Made by a program: the position numbers and the translations under genes | The notes under the pieces: generated by a model | Told to the model about the DNA's origin: nothing | The model's input: only the letters and a program-made list of their open reading frames with translations | Database searches by the model: none | Shown: in pieces, positions 1-7,061 of the stretch | Layout of the letters: every line of letters starts with the position of its first letter | How positions within the stretch are numbered: the stretch's first letter is position 1 | Source: an uncultured Marmoricola sp. | Lineage (GTDB): Bacteria; Actinomycetota; Actinomycetes; Propionibacteriales; Nocardioidaceae | Direction: 5' to 3' | DNA length: 38,078 bases | Assembly: GCF_943913695.1 (NCBI RefSeq) | Contig: NZ_CALTZE010000018.1 | Location: 1-38,078, forward strand

Positions 1-1
1 G

Positions 2-1858
2 CGCTTGGCCGATCTGGGTGTGATCGGCACCCAGGCGCGCACCTTCCACTCCGCGGCGCTGCGTCAGGTGCGCTGGTTCTGGCCCAAGGTCTACGGCGGT
101 GAGCCCCCGCAGCTGGTGGAGTCCAAGATCCCGCTGCTCGCGGGCGCCGCGCGCCGGCAGCGTCTCAGCGTCGACCAGGCCCGGCTGCGCGACCTCGCCT
201 CGGAGGTCGAGTGGGCCAAGGTCAGCAACGTGCTGCCCGACGACTACCCCCGCCTGGCCGAGCAGCGCGGTCGCGAGGTGAGCGGCCTCGACGCGGCCAC
301 GGTGGGCCGGGTGATGACGACGTATGAGGAGCTCAAGCGCGACCAGGGCCGCATCGACATGGAAGACGTGCTGCTGTGTGCGGCCGCGCTGCTCAGCGAC
401 GACGAGCGGGTCGCGGCCGAGGTGCGGGCGCAGTACCGCTTCTTCACCGTCGACGAGTTCCAGGACCTCAGCCCGATCCAGAGCGCGCTGCTCGACCTGT
501 GGCTCGGTGGCCGCGAGGAGCTCTGCGTCGTGGGCGACCCAGCCCAGACCATCTACTCCTTCGCCGGAGCGCGCGCCGACTACCTGCTCGACTTCACCGC
601 ACGCCACCCCGCCGCGACCACGGTCGAGCTCTACCGCAGCTACCGGTCGACCCCGCAGGTGGTCGAGACCGCCAACCGGGTGCTGGCAGGCGGCGGCACC
701 CGCGGCGTACGCCTCGCGGCGCAGCGCCCCGCCGGGCCCGAGGTCACCTGGCACGAGGCACCCGACGAAGTCGCCGAGGCAGAGGCCGTCGCTGCCCGGG
801 CGGCGGCGCTCCACGAGCAGGGCGTGCCGCTGAGCGAGATGGCGGTGCTCTTCCGCATCAACGCCCAGTCCGAGGCCCTCGAGGAGGCCCTGGCCAGCCG
901 GGGCGTGCCCTACGTCGTGCGCGGCGCGGCCCGCTACTTCGAGCGCCAGGAGGTCAAGCAGGCCCTGGCGCTGCTGCGGGGTGAGGTGCGCGCGGCCGAG
1001 CGCGGCGCGGAGCAGCAGCCCGCCGCCCTGGTCGACCGTGTCGTCGGCGTGCTCTCCGGCACCGGCTGGTCGCGGGAGGCCCCGGCCGCGCGGGGCCAGA
1101 CCCGCGACCGCTGGGAGTCCCTACAGGCGCTGGTCTCCCAGGCCGAGGCCTTCGCCGCCGAGCGCCCCGACGCGGGGCTGGCCGACTTCGTCACCGAGCT
1201 CGACCGGCGCGCGCTGGAGCAGCACGCCCCGGTCGCCGAGGGCGTCACGCTGGCCACGCTCCACGCCGCGAAGGGCCTGGAGTGGGACGCCGTCTTCTGC
1301 TGCGGCGTGCAGGAGGGCTCGATGCCCATCGTCTACGCCGAGGGGCCGGCCGCGGTCGAGGAGGAGCGCCGCCTGCTCTACGTCGGCCTGACCCGTGCCC
1401 GCGAGCACCTGTGGGTCTCGTGGTCGCTCGCCCGCAACCCGGGCGGTCAGGCGCGCCGGCGTCCCTCGCGCTTCCTCGACGGGCTGCGACCCGCCTCGGC
1501 CGCCGACCGCACCGAGCCCGGCGCGCGCGGTGGTGGCGGCAAGCGCAAGCGCGGCCGCAAGGCGGCCACCTGCAAGCAGTGCCGGCGACCGCTGGGCACA
1601 GCCCGCGAGCGCAACCGCGGCTGGTGCGAGGACTGCCCCGTGCCCTACGACGAGGAGCTCTTCGAGTCGCTGCGCACCTGGCGCAAGGAGCGTGCCGAGG
1701 CCGAGCAGGTGCCGGCCTACGTCGTCTTCTCCGACGCCACTCTCGAGGCGCTGGCCGAGGTCCGCCCCACCGACCGCGCCGCGCTGCACGGCATCAACGG
1801 CATCGGCCCGGCCAAGCTCGACAAGTACGCCGACGACCTGCTCGCGCTGCTCGGGTGA
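2..1858 (+). CDS. uvrD2: ATP-dependent DNA helicase UvrD2 (5' truncated by the window edge)
   Basis: This is an SF1A 3'-5' DNA helicase acting in DNA repair and replication. The Walker A segment lies upstream of the window, so the N-terminus is missing and the true start is not visible. Visible motifs in order are Ia (GTQARTFHSAALRQ), II (VDEFQD), III (VVGDPAQTIYSFAGA), IV (YRSYRSTPQVV), V (TLHAAKGLEWDAVF) and VI (YVGLTRAREHLW). These are followed by a four-cysteine zinc motif (CKQC...CEDC, near residue 520-540 of the visible part) and a C-terminal HRDC-like domain ending in GINGIGPAKLDKYADDLLALL. The four-Cys plus HRDC tail is the mark of mycobacterial-type UvrD2 rather than PcrA/UvrD1. The adjacent whiB7 agrees with the order known in mycobacteria. 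Confidence 0.93.
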   Translation, partial: RLADLGVIGTQARTFHSAALRQVRWFWPKVYGGEPPQLVESKIPLLAGAARRQRLSVDQARLRDLASEVEWAKVSNVLPDDYPRLAEQRGREVSGLDAATVGRVMTTYEELKRDQGRIDMEDVLLCAAALLSDDERVAAEVRAQYRFFTVDEFQDLSPIQSALLDLWLGGREELCVVGDPAQTIYSFAGARADYLLDFTARHPAATTVELYRSYRSTPQVVETANRVLAGGGTRGVRLAAQRPAGPEVTWHEAPDEVAEAEAVAARAAALHEQGVPLSEMAVLFRINAQSEALEEALASRGVPYVVRGAARYFERQEVKQALALLRGEVRAAERGAEQQPAALVDRVVGVLSGTGWSREAPAARGQTRDRWESLQALVSQAEAFAAERPDAGLADFVTELDRRALEQHAPVAEGVTLATLHAAKGLEWDAVFCCGVQEGSMPIVYAEGPAAVEEERRLLYVGLTRAREHLWVSWSLARNPGGQARRRPSRFLDGLRPASAADRTEPGARGGGGKRKRGRKAATCKQCRRPLGTARERNRGWCEDCPVPYDEELFESLRTWRKERAEAEQVPAYVVFSDATLEALAEVRPTDRAALHGINGIGPAKLDKYADDLLALLG

Positions 1859-1892
1859 GTGGCGGTCGCAGCAGAAGTTCTCCGACGTCACC

Positions 1893-1932
1893 GTTAATTC
1901 GTTTGCCGGGTCGTGGCGAGCGGGTCTACGGT
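1893..1932 (+). promoter_or_regulatory. whiB7 promoter with AT-rich WhiB7/SigA box
   Basis: An AT-rich patch (GTTAATTCG, from 1893) sits directly upstream of a -35-like TTGCCG (1903-1908). An 18-bp spacer and a -10-like TACGGT (1927-1932) follow. An AT-rich element just upstream of the -35 is the known signature of WhiB7-activated SigA promoters, including whiB7's own promoter. The patch stands out in a GC-rich background. Autoactivation is inferred from family knowledge. The expected transcription start is near 1939. Confidence 0.62.
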
Positions 1933-1986
1933 GCTGTGCACACCAGGGCGGAGACCGATCTGCCTGCCGAGCGAAGGAGGTGCGAG

Positions 1987-2160
1987 ATGAAGCTCGAGTC
2001 CTCGATCAACGAGACCGCGACCCTGTCCGGCTTCCTCGTGCCCACCGCGCTGCGCGGCATGGGTGGAGTGTGCCCGGATCCGGTGCGTCGCCGTCTCTTC
2101 GGCAGCACCGCCGGCACCACCACCACGGGTCTCCCGCCCTCGGCTCCTCCGGTCACCTGA
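1987..2160 (+). CDS. whiB7 upstream ORF (leader peptide)
   Basis: This is a 57-residue ORF starting with ATG six bases after a strong Shine-Dalgarno (GAAGGAGG, 1973-1980). It lies between the whiB7 promoter and whiB7. The peptide starts MKLESSINETATLSGF and ends in a run of four Thr followed by a Pro-rich tail (GLPPSAPPVT). Leader ORFs at this place are known to control whiB7/wblC by attenuation: slow or stalled translation under ribosome-targeting antibiotics lets transcription read through a terminator. The position, strong RBS and hairpin 25 bp after its stop codon fit that role. The peptide itself is probably not a functional protein. The Thr/Pro-rich end may be where ribosome progress is sensed, which is inference. 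Confidence 0.75.
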   Translation: MKLESSINETATLSGFLVPTALRGMGGVCPDPVRRRLFGSTAGTTTTGLPPSAPPVT

Positions 2161-2184
2161 GCTCCACGCTCGACATCGGCAGCC

Positions 2185-2218
2185 AAGGCCGCGGAACCCG
2201 ACCGGGATCCGCGGCCTT
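2185..2218 (+). terminator. attenuator-like hairpin in the whiB7 leader
   Basis: A perfect 11-bp GC-rich stem (2185-2195 AAGGCCGCGGA with 2208-2218) has a 12-nt loop that can pair further (CCC/GGG). It lies between the stop of the upstream ORF and the whiB7 start. No clear T-tract follows, only a short pyrimidine-rich stretch, which is common in high-GC actinobacteria. It most likely acts as the conditional terminator of whiB7. Confidence 0.62.
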
Positions 2219-2279
2219 CGTGCATCCCGGGCCCCATCCCGACCGACCGATACCTCGAGCCAGATCAGGAGCAGGCGAC

Positions 2280-2585
2280 ATGACCTCGACCCTCGCCGCT
2301 GAGTCCCACGCCCAGACCGGGGCGGTGCTGCCCTGCCACGAGCAGGACCCGGAGCTGTACTTCGCCGAGTCGCCCGCCGACGTCGAGCACGCGAAGTCGC
2401 TGTGCCAGGCCTGCCCCGTGCGGGCCGAGTGCCTGGCCGGTGCCCTCGCCCGCAAGGAGCCGTGGGGTGTGTGGGGCGGTGAGCTGTTCCTCCAGGGAGC
2501 AGTCATCCCCCGCAAGCGCCCCCGCGGCCGGCCCCGCAAGGACGCTGCCCGGCTCGACGCCCCCACGGGCGTCGAGGCGGCGTAG
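2280..2585 (+). CDS. whiB7: WhiB7-type transcriptional regulator
   Basis: This 101-residue Fe-S cluster protein controls intrinsic antibiotic resistance through SigA-dependent promoters. Four cysteines in the WhiB pattern are visible: CHEQDPELYF, then CQACPVRAEC. The turn motif GVWGG follows, then a C-terminal basic AT-hook (RKRPRGRPRK). The AT-hook RGRP separates WhiB7 from other Wbl proteins. The ATG at 2280 has AGGAG about nine bases upstream. uvrD2 upstream, a leader ORF and an attenuator hairpin complete the usual whiB7 context. Induction by ribosome stress and autoactivation are expected from the family and are not shown by sequence alone. Confidence 0.92.
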   Translation: MTSTLAAESHAQTGAVLPCHEQDPELYFAESPADVEHAKSLCQACPVRAECLAGALARKEPWGVWGGELFLQGAVIPRKRPRGRPRKDAARLDAPTGVEAA

Positions 2586-2625
2586 CCCCACCCCATCCAT
2601 CCACCTCGCACGAACGGAGAGCGCC

Positions 2626-2808
2626 ATGAGCTACACCAGCTTCGACCTGGCGCGCGAGCGCCAGCACGAGCTGCTGGTCGAGGCCGAGCGCAGCCTGGCC
2701 CGCCGCCAGGCCGCCGCGGCCGCCCGCTGGCAGCGTCGCGCCCAGCGCCTGGGTCGTCGGGCCGAGCGGGCCGCCGCCCGCGCGCGGCTGGCCCTGGCCC
2801 GCGCCTGA
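2626..2808 (+). CDS. small Arg/Ala-rich coiled-coil-like protein
   Basis: A 60-residue protein starts at ATG 2626 after GGAG (spacing about 7). The sequence begins MSYTSFDLARERQHELLVEAERS and continues as an almost uninterrupted Arg/Ala/Leu helix, strongly basic, with no cysteines and no signal peptide. It follows whiB7 by 40 bp on the same strand and is closed by a hairpin at 2828-2859, so it may be cotranscribed with whiB7. I do not recognise the family. A WhiB7-regulon small protein is possible but unproved. Coding is supported by the RBS, the clean start and the terminator. Confidence 0.6.
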   Translation: MSYTSFDLARERQHELLVEAERSLARRQAAAAARWQRRAQRLGRRAERAAARARLALARA

Positions 2809-2827
2809 AGGGCCGGCCGGCAGCCCC

Positions 2828-2859
2828 GGAGCCGGGAGGACGACGTCCTCCCGGGCTCC
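2828..2859 (+). terminator. hairpin after the whiB7 unit
   Basis: The stem is GGAGCCGGGAGGAC (2828-2841) paired with 2845-2859, with a 3-nt loop and one bulged base. It lies 20 bp after the stop of the 60-residue ORF. No T-tract follows. It is the likely 3' end of the whiB7 transcript. Confidence 0.6.
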
Positions 2860-2880
2860 GTCGCGTCCACCGATGCCCGC

Positions 2881-2957
2881 CGACCCGGCGCGTGTGTCCG
2901 TCGACCCGGCGCGTGTGCGCGCACAAGGGACGGGTGGGCGTGCACAAGGGACGGGTC
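2881..2957. repeat. array of four 15-16-bp repeats at 21-bp spacing (two direct, two inverted)
   Basis: Identical 16-mers CGACCCGGCGCGTGTG occur at 2881-2896 and 2902-2917. Identical 15-mers GCACAAGGGACGGGT occur at 2921-2935 and 2942-2956. The second pair is a diverged inverted copy of the first (about 13 of 16 positions). Repeat phase is about 21 bp, two helical turns. The array ends directly before the -10-like element of the next gene. Confidence 0.7.
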
Positions 2958-2973
2958 GGCGTAGGTTGCGGGC

Positions 2974-3135
2974 ATGGTCACCTGTGCCTTCTGCGGCGCC
3001 ACCGCGCCCGGCTCGACGCCGCCGCTGACCTGGACCACGGCGGTCGAGGGTGGCAAGCAGCGGCTCTTCTGCGACACCTGCTCGCGCACCCACCTGCGGG
3101 CGATGGAGAGCAAGCTCGACTCCGAGTGGTGGTGA
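2974..3135 (+). CDS. small zinc-ribbon protein
   Basis: A 53-residue protein with two CxxC knuckles (CAFC near residue 4 and CDTC near residue 34) separated by a Thr/Gly-rich strand. This is a typical single zinc ribbon. It starts at ATG 2974 with no Shine-Dalgarno. A -10-like TAGGTT (2962-2967) ends six bases before the ATG, so the message is probably leaderless. It converges with the ABC1 kinase gene, whose stop is 24 bp away. The role is unknown. The repeat array at 2881-2957 covers the region just upstream of its promoter and may regulate it. Confidence 0.65.
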   Translation: MVTCAFCGATAPGSTPPLTWTTAVEGGKQRLFCDTCSRTHLRAMESKLDSEWW

Positions 3136-3158
3136 GCGGCGCAGGCTCAGGCGCAGGC

Positions 3159-4478
3159 TCAGGCGGAGGCGAAGCCCGGCAGTGACTCCTCCAGCACCCC
3201 GCGGAAGGGCACCGTGGCCTCGAGCTGGCTCAGCACGCCGACGACCCCGGCGAAGGTGCGGTGGATCAGCATGTAGGACGGCGGCAGGTTGAGCCGCAGC
3301 ATCGCGGTGTAGGCGTCGCTGCGTGGGTCGTTGACCCGACGGAACTGTGCCTGCATCCACGCCCGCGAAAACGTGAACTCCTCGCTCGCCGCCGGCTCGA
3401 GGAAGGGCGCGAGATAGGTGCGCAGCGCCTCGGGGTCGATGCTCACGCGGTCGCGGATGAAGCCCTCGGCGCGCAGCGTGTCCACGAGCTGGTCGTAGTC
3501 GTCGAGCAGACCGATGCGGATCAGCGCGCCGATCGCCGGCGGCAGCGACTGCTCGGGGAGCCGGGCGACCGCTCCGTAGTCGAGCACCCCGAGCCGGTCG
3601 GGGGAGACGAGGCGGAAGTTGCCCGGGTGCGGGTCGGCATGCAGCAGGCCGGTACGCCGCGGCGCGTCGAAGACGAAGCGGAGCAACAGCTCGCCGTAGC
3701 GGTCACGCTGCTCCTGGCTGCCCTCGCGGATCACCTGGGCCAGCGAGCCCTCGCTCTCCAGCCACTCGGTGACCAGCACCGTGCCGGAGGTGGCCACGAC
3801 ACCGGGCACGACCACGGCCGGGTCGTCGGCGAAGGCGGTCGCGAACTGTCGCTGCGCGTCGGCCTCCAGCTCGTAGTCGAGCTCCTCCAGCGCCCGCTCG
3901 CGCACCTCCTCGACCAGGCGGCGTACGTCGAGTCCCGGCGCGAGCGGGCCGAGCCCGCGCGCGACCCGGGCCAGCTGGCGCAGGTCGGAGCTCATCGCCT
4001 CCGCGGAGCCGGGATACTGCACCTTGACTGCGACCTCGCGTCCGTCGGACCACCGGCCGCGGTGGACCTGGCCGATGGAGGCCGCCGCCGCCGGCACCGG
4101 GTCGAGCTCGACGAGGTGCTCGGCCCAGTCCTCGCCGAGCTCGCGGGTGAGGATCTGGCGCACGGTGATCGTCGGCATCGGCGGCGCGGCGTCCTGCAGC
4201 CGGGTCAGCTGGTCGCGGTAGGGGCCGGCGAGCTCCTCGGGCAGCGCCGCCTCGAAGACCGAGAGCGCCTGGCCGAACTTCATCGCCCCGCCCTTGAGCT
4301 CGCCGAGGGTGCGGAAGAGCTGCTCGGCGGTGCGCTGCTGCACCTCGCTCAGCACCGCCTCGGCGGGAGCGCCGCCGATGCGCTTGCCCAGACCCAGCGC
4401 CTGGCGCCCGGCGTAGCCGAGCGGCAGTGCCGCCAGTCGCGCCGTACGCCGGGCCGCTCGTCGCGGCAGCTCGCTCAT
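3159..4478 (-). CDS. ABC1/AarF/UbiB-family atypical kinase
   Basis: This 439-residue protein belongs to the UbiB/ADCK family of atypical protein-kinase-like ATPases and is the likely counterpart of mycobacterial Rv3197. Visible motifs are the family KxGQ element (ELKGGAMKFGQALS, near residue 60), the Ala-rich nucleotide loop and lysine (AAASIGQVHRG... EVAVKVQYPG), the catalytic HADPHPGNF and a DYG metal-binding triad (LGVLDYGAV). The start chosen is ATG 4478 (MSELPRR), whose ATGA overlaps the stop of the upstream gene. A longer frame to 4511 exists but would overlap that gene more. Actinobacterial members are associated with lipid/quinone metabolism and macrolide tolerance; the exact substrate is unknown. 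Confidence 0.88.
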   Translation of the reverse strand: MSELPRRAARRTARLAALPLGYAGRQALGLGKRIGGAPAEAVLSEVQQRTAEQLFRTLGELKGGAMKFGQALSVFEAALPEELAGPYRDQLTRLQDAAPPMPTITVRQILTRELGEDWAEHLVELDPVPAAAASIGQVHRGRWSDGREVAVKVQYPGSAEAMSSDLRQLARVARGLGPLAPGLDVRRLVEEVRERALEELDYELEADAQRQFATAFADDPAVVVPGVVATSGTVLVTEWLESEGSLAQVIREGSQEQRDRYGELLLRFVFDAPRRTGLLHADPHPGNFRLVSPDRLGVLDYGAVARLPEQSLPPAIGALIRIGLLDDYDQLVDTLRAEGFIRDRVSIDPEALRTYLAPFLEPAASEEFTFSRAWMQAQFRRVNDPRSDAYTAMLRLNLPPSYMLIHRTFAGVVGVLSQLEATVPFRGVLEESLPGFASA

Positions 4479-5332
4479 GGGTCCATGGTGCCCGAGACGG
4501 CCCAGCCGCAACCGCAGCCCGGCCGACGCAGCCAGCGTCGCGTCACCGGGTGGGGAGCGCCCGCGTGCCAGGTCAGCGTGGTCGACCAGGTGGCGGGCTC
4601 GTCGCCGCGCAGGTAGGCGGCCACCTCGCGCACCGCCCAGCCGACGGCGAGCGTCACCAGGCCCGGGTCGTCGAGGTCGTCGCGGCCGTCGGGCCGCGGG
4701 GCCGCGGTCGCCTCGACGTAGCGGGTGAGCACGGCCAGGTGCTCGGGGTCGTCCTCGCCCAGGTGGGAGTCGAGGCAGCGCTGGCAGGCCGTGCGCCCCG
4801 GCACGACGAAGGGGCCCAGGCGGGCGCCGCCGTCGACGAAGCTCAGCAGCAGGTGCGGCACGCCGTCGCGCAGCAGCGGGTCGAGCGGCTCCCGGGCGGG
4901 CTCGCCGTCGGAGACGACGAGCACCGCCTCGGCCCGGTGCTCCCAGCGCGTCGGGCGCAGGCCCGCGGCGACCAGGAGCTGCTCGGGGTCGACGGGCAGC
5001 TCGCGCACGGCGGGACGCAGCGCGACCAAAGGGCCCGACGTGGCGGGCAGCCCGTACGCCGGCGCCGCCAGGCAGCCGTGGTCGTGCAGCGTGTCCAGCA
5101 CGGTGGCCGTGGCCGGGTCGTCAGCCGGCGCCTCGCCCCGCTGCAGGGCGTCGAGCACCCGCTCGACCGCGGCGGTGCGGGGGAGCACCGTGCGCCGAGG
5201 CTCCGTCAGGCCGACTTGGACCCGGTCGCGCCCGCGGCGTACGACGCGCAGGCCGGCGGCGAGCGCGGGGGAGGCGGCCCCGGGCCGCGCGGGAGAGGGG
5301 CCGGGCAGGCGGGCGGGGGCCGGTGACGACAT
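4475..5332 (-). CDS. E1-like / TOMM cyclodehydratase-type protein (Rv3196-like)
   Basis: A 285-residue protein whose middle contains GPFVVPGRTACQRCLDSHLGEDDP, the characteristic segment of E1/ThiF-related cyclodehydratase partner proteins. The CxxC there together with a C-terminal CGC could form a zinc site. No Gly-rich adenylation loop (GxGxxG) is evident, so adenylating activity is doubtful. No YcaO gene or precursor peptide lies nearby, so a bacteriocin pathway is not supported. It is translationally coupled (ATGA) to the ABC1 kinase, suggesting a shared role. The start at ATG 5332 (MSSPAPARL) is preferred over GTG 5407, whose extra N-terminus is low-complexity. No strong RBS is seen for either. 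Confidence 0.75.
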   Translation of the reverse strand: MSSPAPARLPGPSPARPGAASPALAAGLRVVRRGRDRVQVGLTEPRRTVLPRTAAVERVLDALQRGEAPADDPATATVLDTLHDHGCLAAPAYGLPATSGPLVALRPAVRELPVDPEQLLVAAGLRPTRWEHRAEAVLVVSDGEPAREPLDPLLRDGVPHLLLSFVDGGARLGPFVVPGRTACQRCLDSHLGEDDPEHLAVLTRYVEATAAPRPDGRDDLDDPGLVTLAVGWAVREVAAYLRGDEPATWSTTLTWHAGAPHPVTRRWLRRPGCGCGWAVSGTMDP

Positions 5333-5422
5333 GGGCAGGACCGTAGGCGTGCGGCTCCGGCTCTGCTGTCGCCGTCCACAGGTGCGGACGCGGCCGGCGT
5401 CGTCCACAGGCGCGGACGCGCC

Positions 5423-5455
5423 GGAGGGCGGGACCGGATGCCGGTCCCGCCCTCC
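5423..5455 (-). terminator. strong intrinsic-terminator-like hairpin
   Basis: A perfect 15-bp GC-rich inverted repeat (5423-5437 GGAGGGCGGGACCGG with 5441-5455) with a 3-nt loop lies 22 bp after the stop of the minus-strand zinc-ribbon gene. It probably ends that transcript before the E1-like gene. Confidence 0.75.
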
Positions 5456-5476
5456 GAGGGAGGTGGTGCGTGGGCC

Positions 5477-5635
5477 TCAGGCCTTGCCGAGGATCCGGTT
5501 GAGGTTGGTGCCGCAGACGGGGCACACGGCCTTGGCCATGCGGGTGCCCTTGTCGTTGACCTTGACCTCGCCCTCCGCCTCGCGCTTCTCCTTGCACTTC
5601 ACGCAGTAGAACTCGCCGCTCCAGCTCTCCGCCAT
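5477..5635 (-). CDS. DUF5679-type small zinc-ribbon protein
   Basis: A 52-residue protein with YCVKCKEKREAEGEV near the N-terminus and VCPVCGTNLNRILGK at the C-terminus. The two CxxC knuckles are typical of the DUF5679 zinc-ribbon family, which is widespread in actinobacteria. On the minus strand AAGGAGG lies upstream of ATG 5635 with spacing about 5, a strong ribosome binding site that fixes the start. A strong hairpin follows the stop. It appears monocistronic. Function is unknown; the RBS suggests high expression. Confidence 0.85.
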   Translation of the reverse strand: MAESWSGEFYCVKCKEKREAEGEVKVNDKGTRMAKAVCPVCGTNLNRILGKA

Positions 5636-5830
5636 GACGGCCTCCTTCATTGCTCTGGTCGTCTCGGCGGGGGCGTCGCGACGACCCGCCGGGGTCCGGG
5701 AGACCGGACCGCCTGCGAATCTAGTCCACCCGGGCCCCGAAACCGGGCCTGGCGCGGCTCCCGTCCCACCTGCGTGTCCTGGAGCGTCCCCGCGCCGAGG
5801 TCCATGCAGGGCGGCGATAACCTCGCGCCC

Positions 5831-6670
5831 ATGTCGGACTCCACCCCCTCCCAGACCAGCGCCTCCCAGACCAGCGCCACCGAGACCGGCGCCCACCTGC
5901 GCGTCGAGCGTCCCTCCGCCGGGGTGGTGCGACTGGTGCTCGACAACCCCGAGCAGCGCAACGCCATGTCGGCCCCGATGACCCAGGCCTGGGTCGAGGC
6001 GGTGGCCGAGCTGCGCGAGGACCGCTCGGTGCGGGTCGTGGTGGTGACGGGGGAGGGCTCGGCGTTCTGCTCGGGCGGCGACACGAGCTGGATCGCGAGC
6101 GAGCCCGACGCCCCGGTCGACGCGCTGCGGGCGCGGATGATGGCCTTCTACCGCGCCTGGCTCTCGCTGCGCACCCTCGAGGTCCCCACGATCGCCGCCG
6201 TCAACGGACCGGCCATCGGGGCGGGCCTGTGCCTGGCGCTCGCCTGCGACCTGAGGTACGCCGCCTCGGGCGCGCGGTTGGGGGCGCCCTTCGTCAAGCT
6301 CGGCATGAGTCCCGGCATGGCCGCGACCTTCCTGCTCCCCGACGTGGTCGGCGAGGCCGCTGCGCGCGAGCTGCTGCTGACCGGTCGCCTGGTCGAGGCC
6401 GAGGAGGCGCGCACGCTGGGCCTAGTGAGCCGGGTCTTCGAGGCGGGCGAGCTCGGCGCGAAGGTGCAGCAGATCGCCGAGCAGGTCGCGGCGACGGCGC
6501 CGGTCGCGAGCCGCTACGCCACGGCCGCGCTGCGGCAGCGACACCGCGACCTCGAGGCCTGCCTGCAGTACGAGGCACTGGCACAGCCGGTGACGCTCGC
6601 GACCGCCGACCTCCAGGAGGGCATCGCCGCCGCCCGCGAGCGGCGTACGCCGAGGTTCGAGGGGCGGTAG
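5831..6670 (+). CDS. enoyl-CoA hydratase/isomerase-family (crotonase) protein
   Basis: A 279-residue crotonase-fold protein acting on acyl-CoA thioesters. The oxyanion-hole segments are present: FCSGGDTSW near residue 78 and GPAIGAGLCLALACDLRYA near residue 125. In the helix following, LGAPFVKLGMSPGM, the place of the first catalytic Glu of classical hydratases (PEI in the rat enzyme) is held by Phe. The second Glu seems kept (AARELLLTG). A hydratase reaction is therefore uncertain; isomerase, hydrolase or degenerate activity is possible. The ATG at 5831 has no SD. A -10-like TAACCT (5818-5823) ends 7 nt before it, suggesting a leaderless message. The N-terminus carries a small duplicated SQTSA stretch. 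Confidence 0.85.
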   Translation: MSDSTPSQTSASQTSATETGAHLRVERPSAGVVRLVLDNPEQRNAMSAPMTQAWVEAVAELREDRSVRVVVVTGEGSAFCSGGDTSWIASEPDAPVDALRARMMAFYRAWLSLRTLEVPTIAAVNGPAIGAGLCLALACDLRYAASGARLGAPFVKLGMSPGMAATFLLPDVVGEAAARELLLTGRLVEAEEARTLGLVSRVFEAGELGAKVQQIAEQVAATAPVASRYATAALRQRHRDLEACLQYEALAQPVTLATADLQEGIAAARERRTPRFEGR

Positions 6671-6674
6671 CGAC

Positions 6675-7061
6675 CTAGGCCGTCGCCTCGAGGATCTCCT
6701 CCAGGCGGGGGATCAGGCTGCGCACCAGGTCGGTCTTCTCCAGGTAGCCGTGGGCACCGGCGTCGAGCGCGCCCCGCCCAGCCGTCTCGAAGGGGAACCC
6801 CGAGAGCATCACGACGGTCGCCTCGGGGGCGACCTGCCGGATCAGCGGCAGCGCCTCCATGCCGTCCATCACCGGCATCGCGATGTCGAGCAGCACCAGG
6901 TCGGGCTGGCGCTCGCGCGCCTCCTCGACGGCCTCCCGGCCCTGCGCGGCGGTGCCGACGACCTGCCAGCCCTCGGGGTGGCGCCGGATCACCATGGTGA
7001 TCAGGTCGCGCAGGTCGTCGGAGTCGTCGACGACCAGGACGTTGATGCCGACGGCAGTCAT
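6675..7061 (-). CDS. single-domain response regulator (REC only), last gene of the kai operon
   Basis: A 128-residue stand-alone receiver domain. The acidic pocket D12/D13 (VLVVDDSDD), phospho-acceptor D59 (LVLLDIAMPVMDG), switch S87 (VVMLSGF) and K109 (GYLEKTD) are all in place, so it should be phosphorylatable. There is no output domain. Its ATG overlaps the stop of the PAS gene (ATGA), making it the fourth gene of kaiC-kaiB-PAS-REC. No intact histidine kinase is encoded in the operon, so the phosphodonor must come from elsewhere, or the protein may read out the clock-like module differently. Confidence 0.93.
   Translation of the reverse strand: MTAVGINVLVVDDSDDLRDLITMVIRRHPEGWQVVGTAAQGREAVEEARERQPDLVLLDIAMPVMDGMEALPLIRQVAPEATVVMLSGFPFETAGRGALDAGAHGYLEKTDLVRSLIPRLEEILEATA

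Noticed and set aside
3261..4616. Long plus-strand frame opposite the ABC1 kinase
   Set aside because: Its translation is low-complexity, and the minus strand has all family motifs; it is a high-GC antisense shadow. The same holds for long antisense frames opposite kaiC, UPF0182 and DUF2342.
4475..5332. TOMM/thiazole-oxazole peptide cluster
   Set aside because: No YcaO gene, dehydrogenase or precursor peptide is present.
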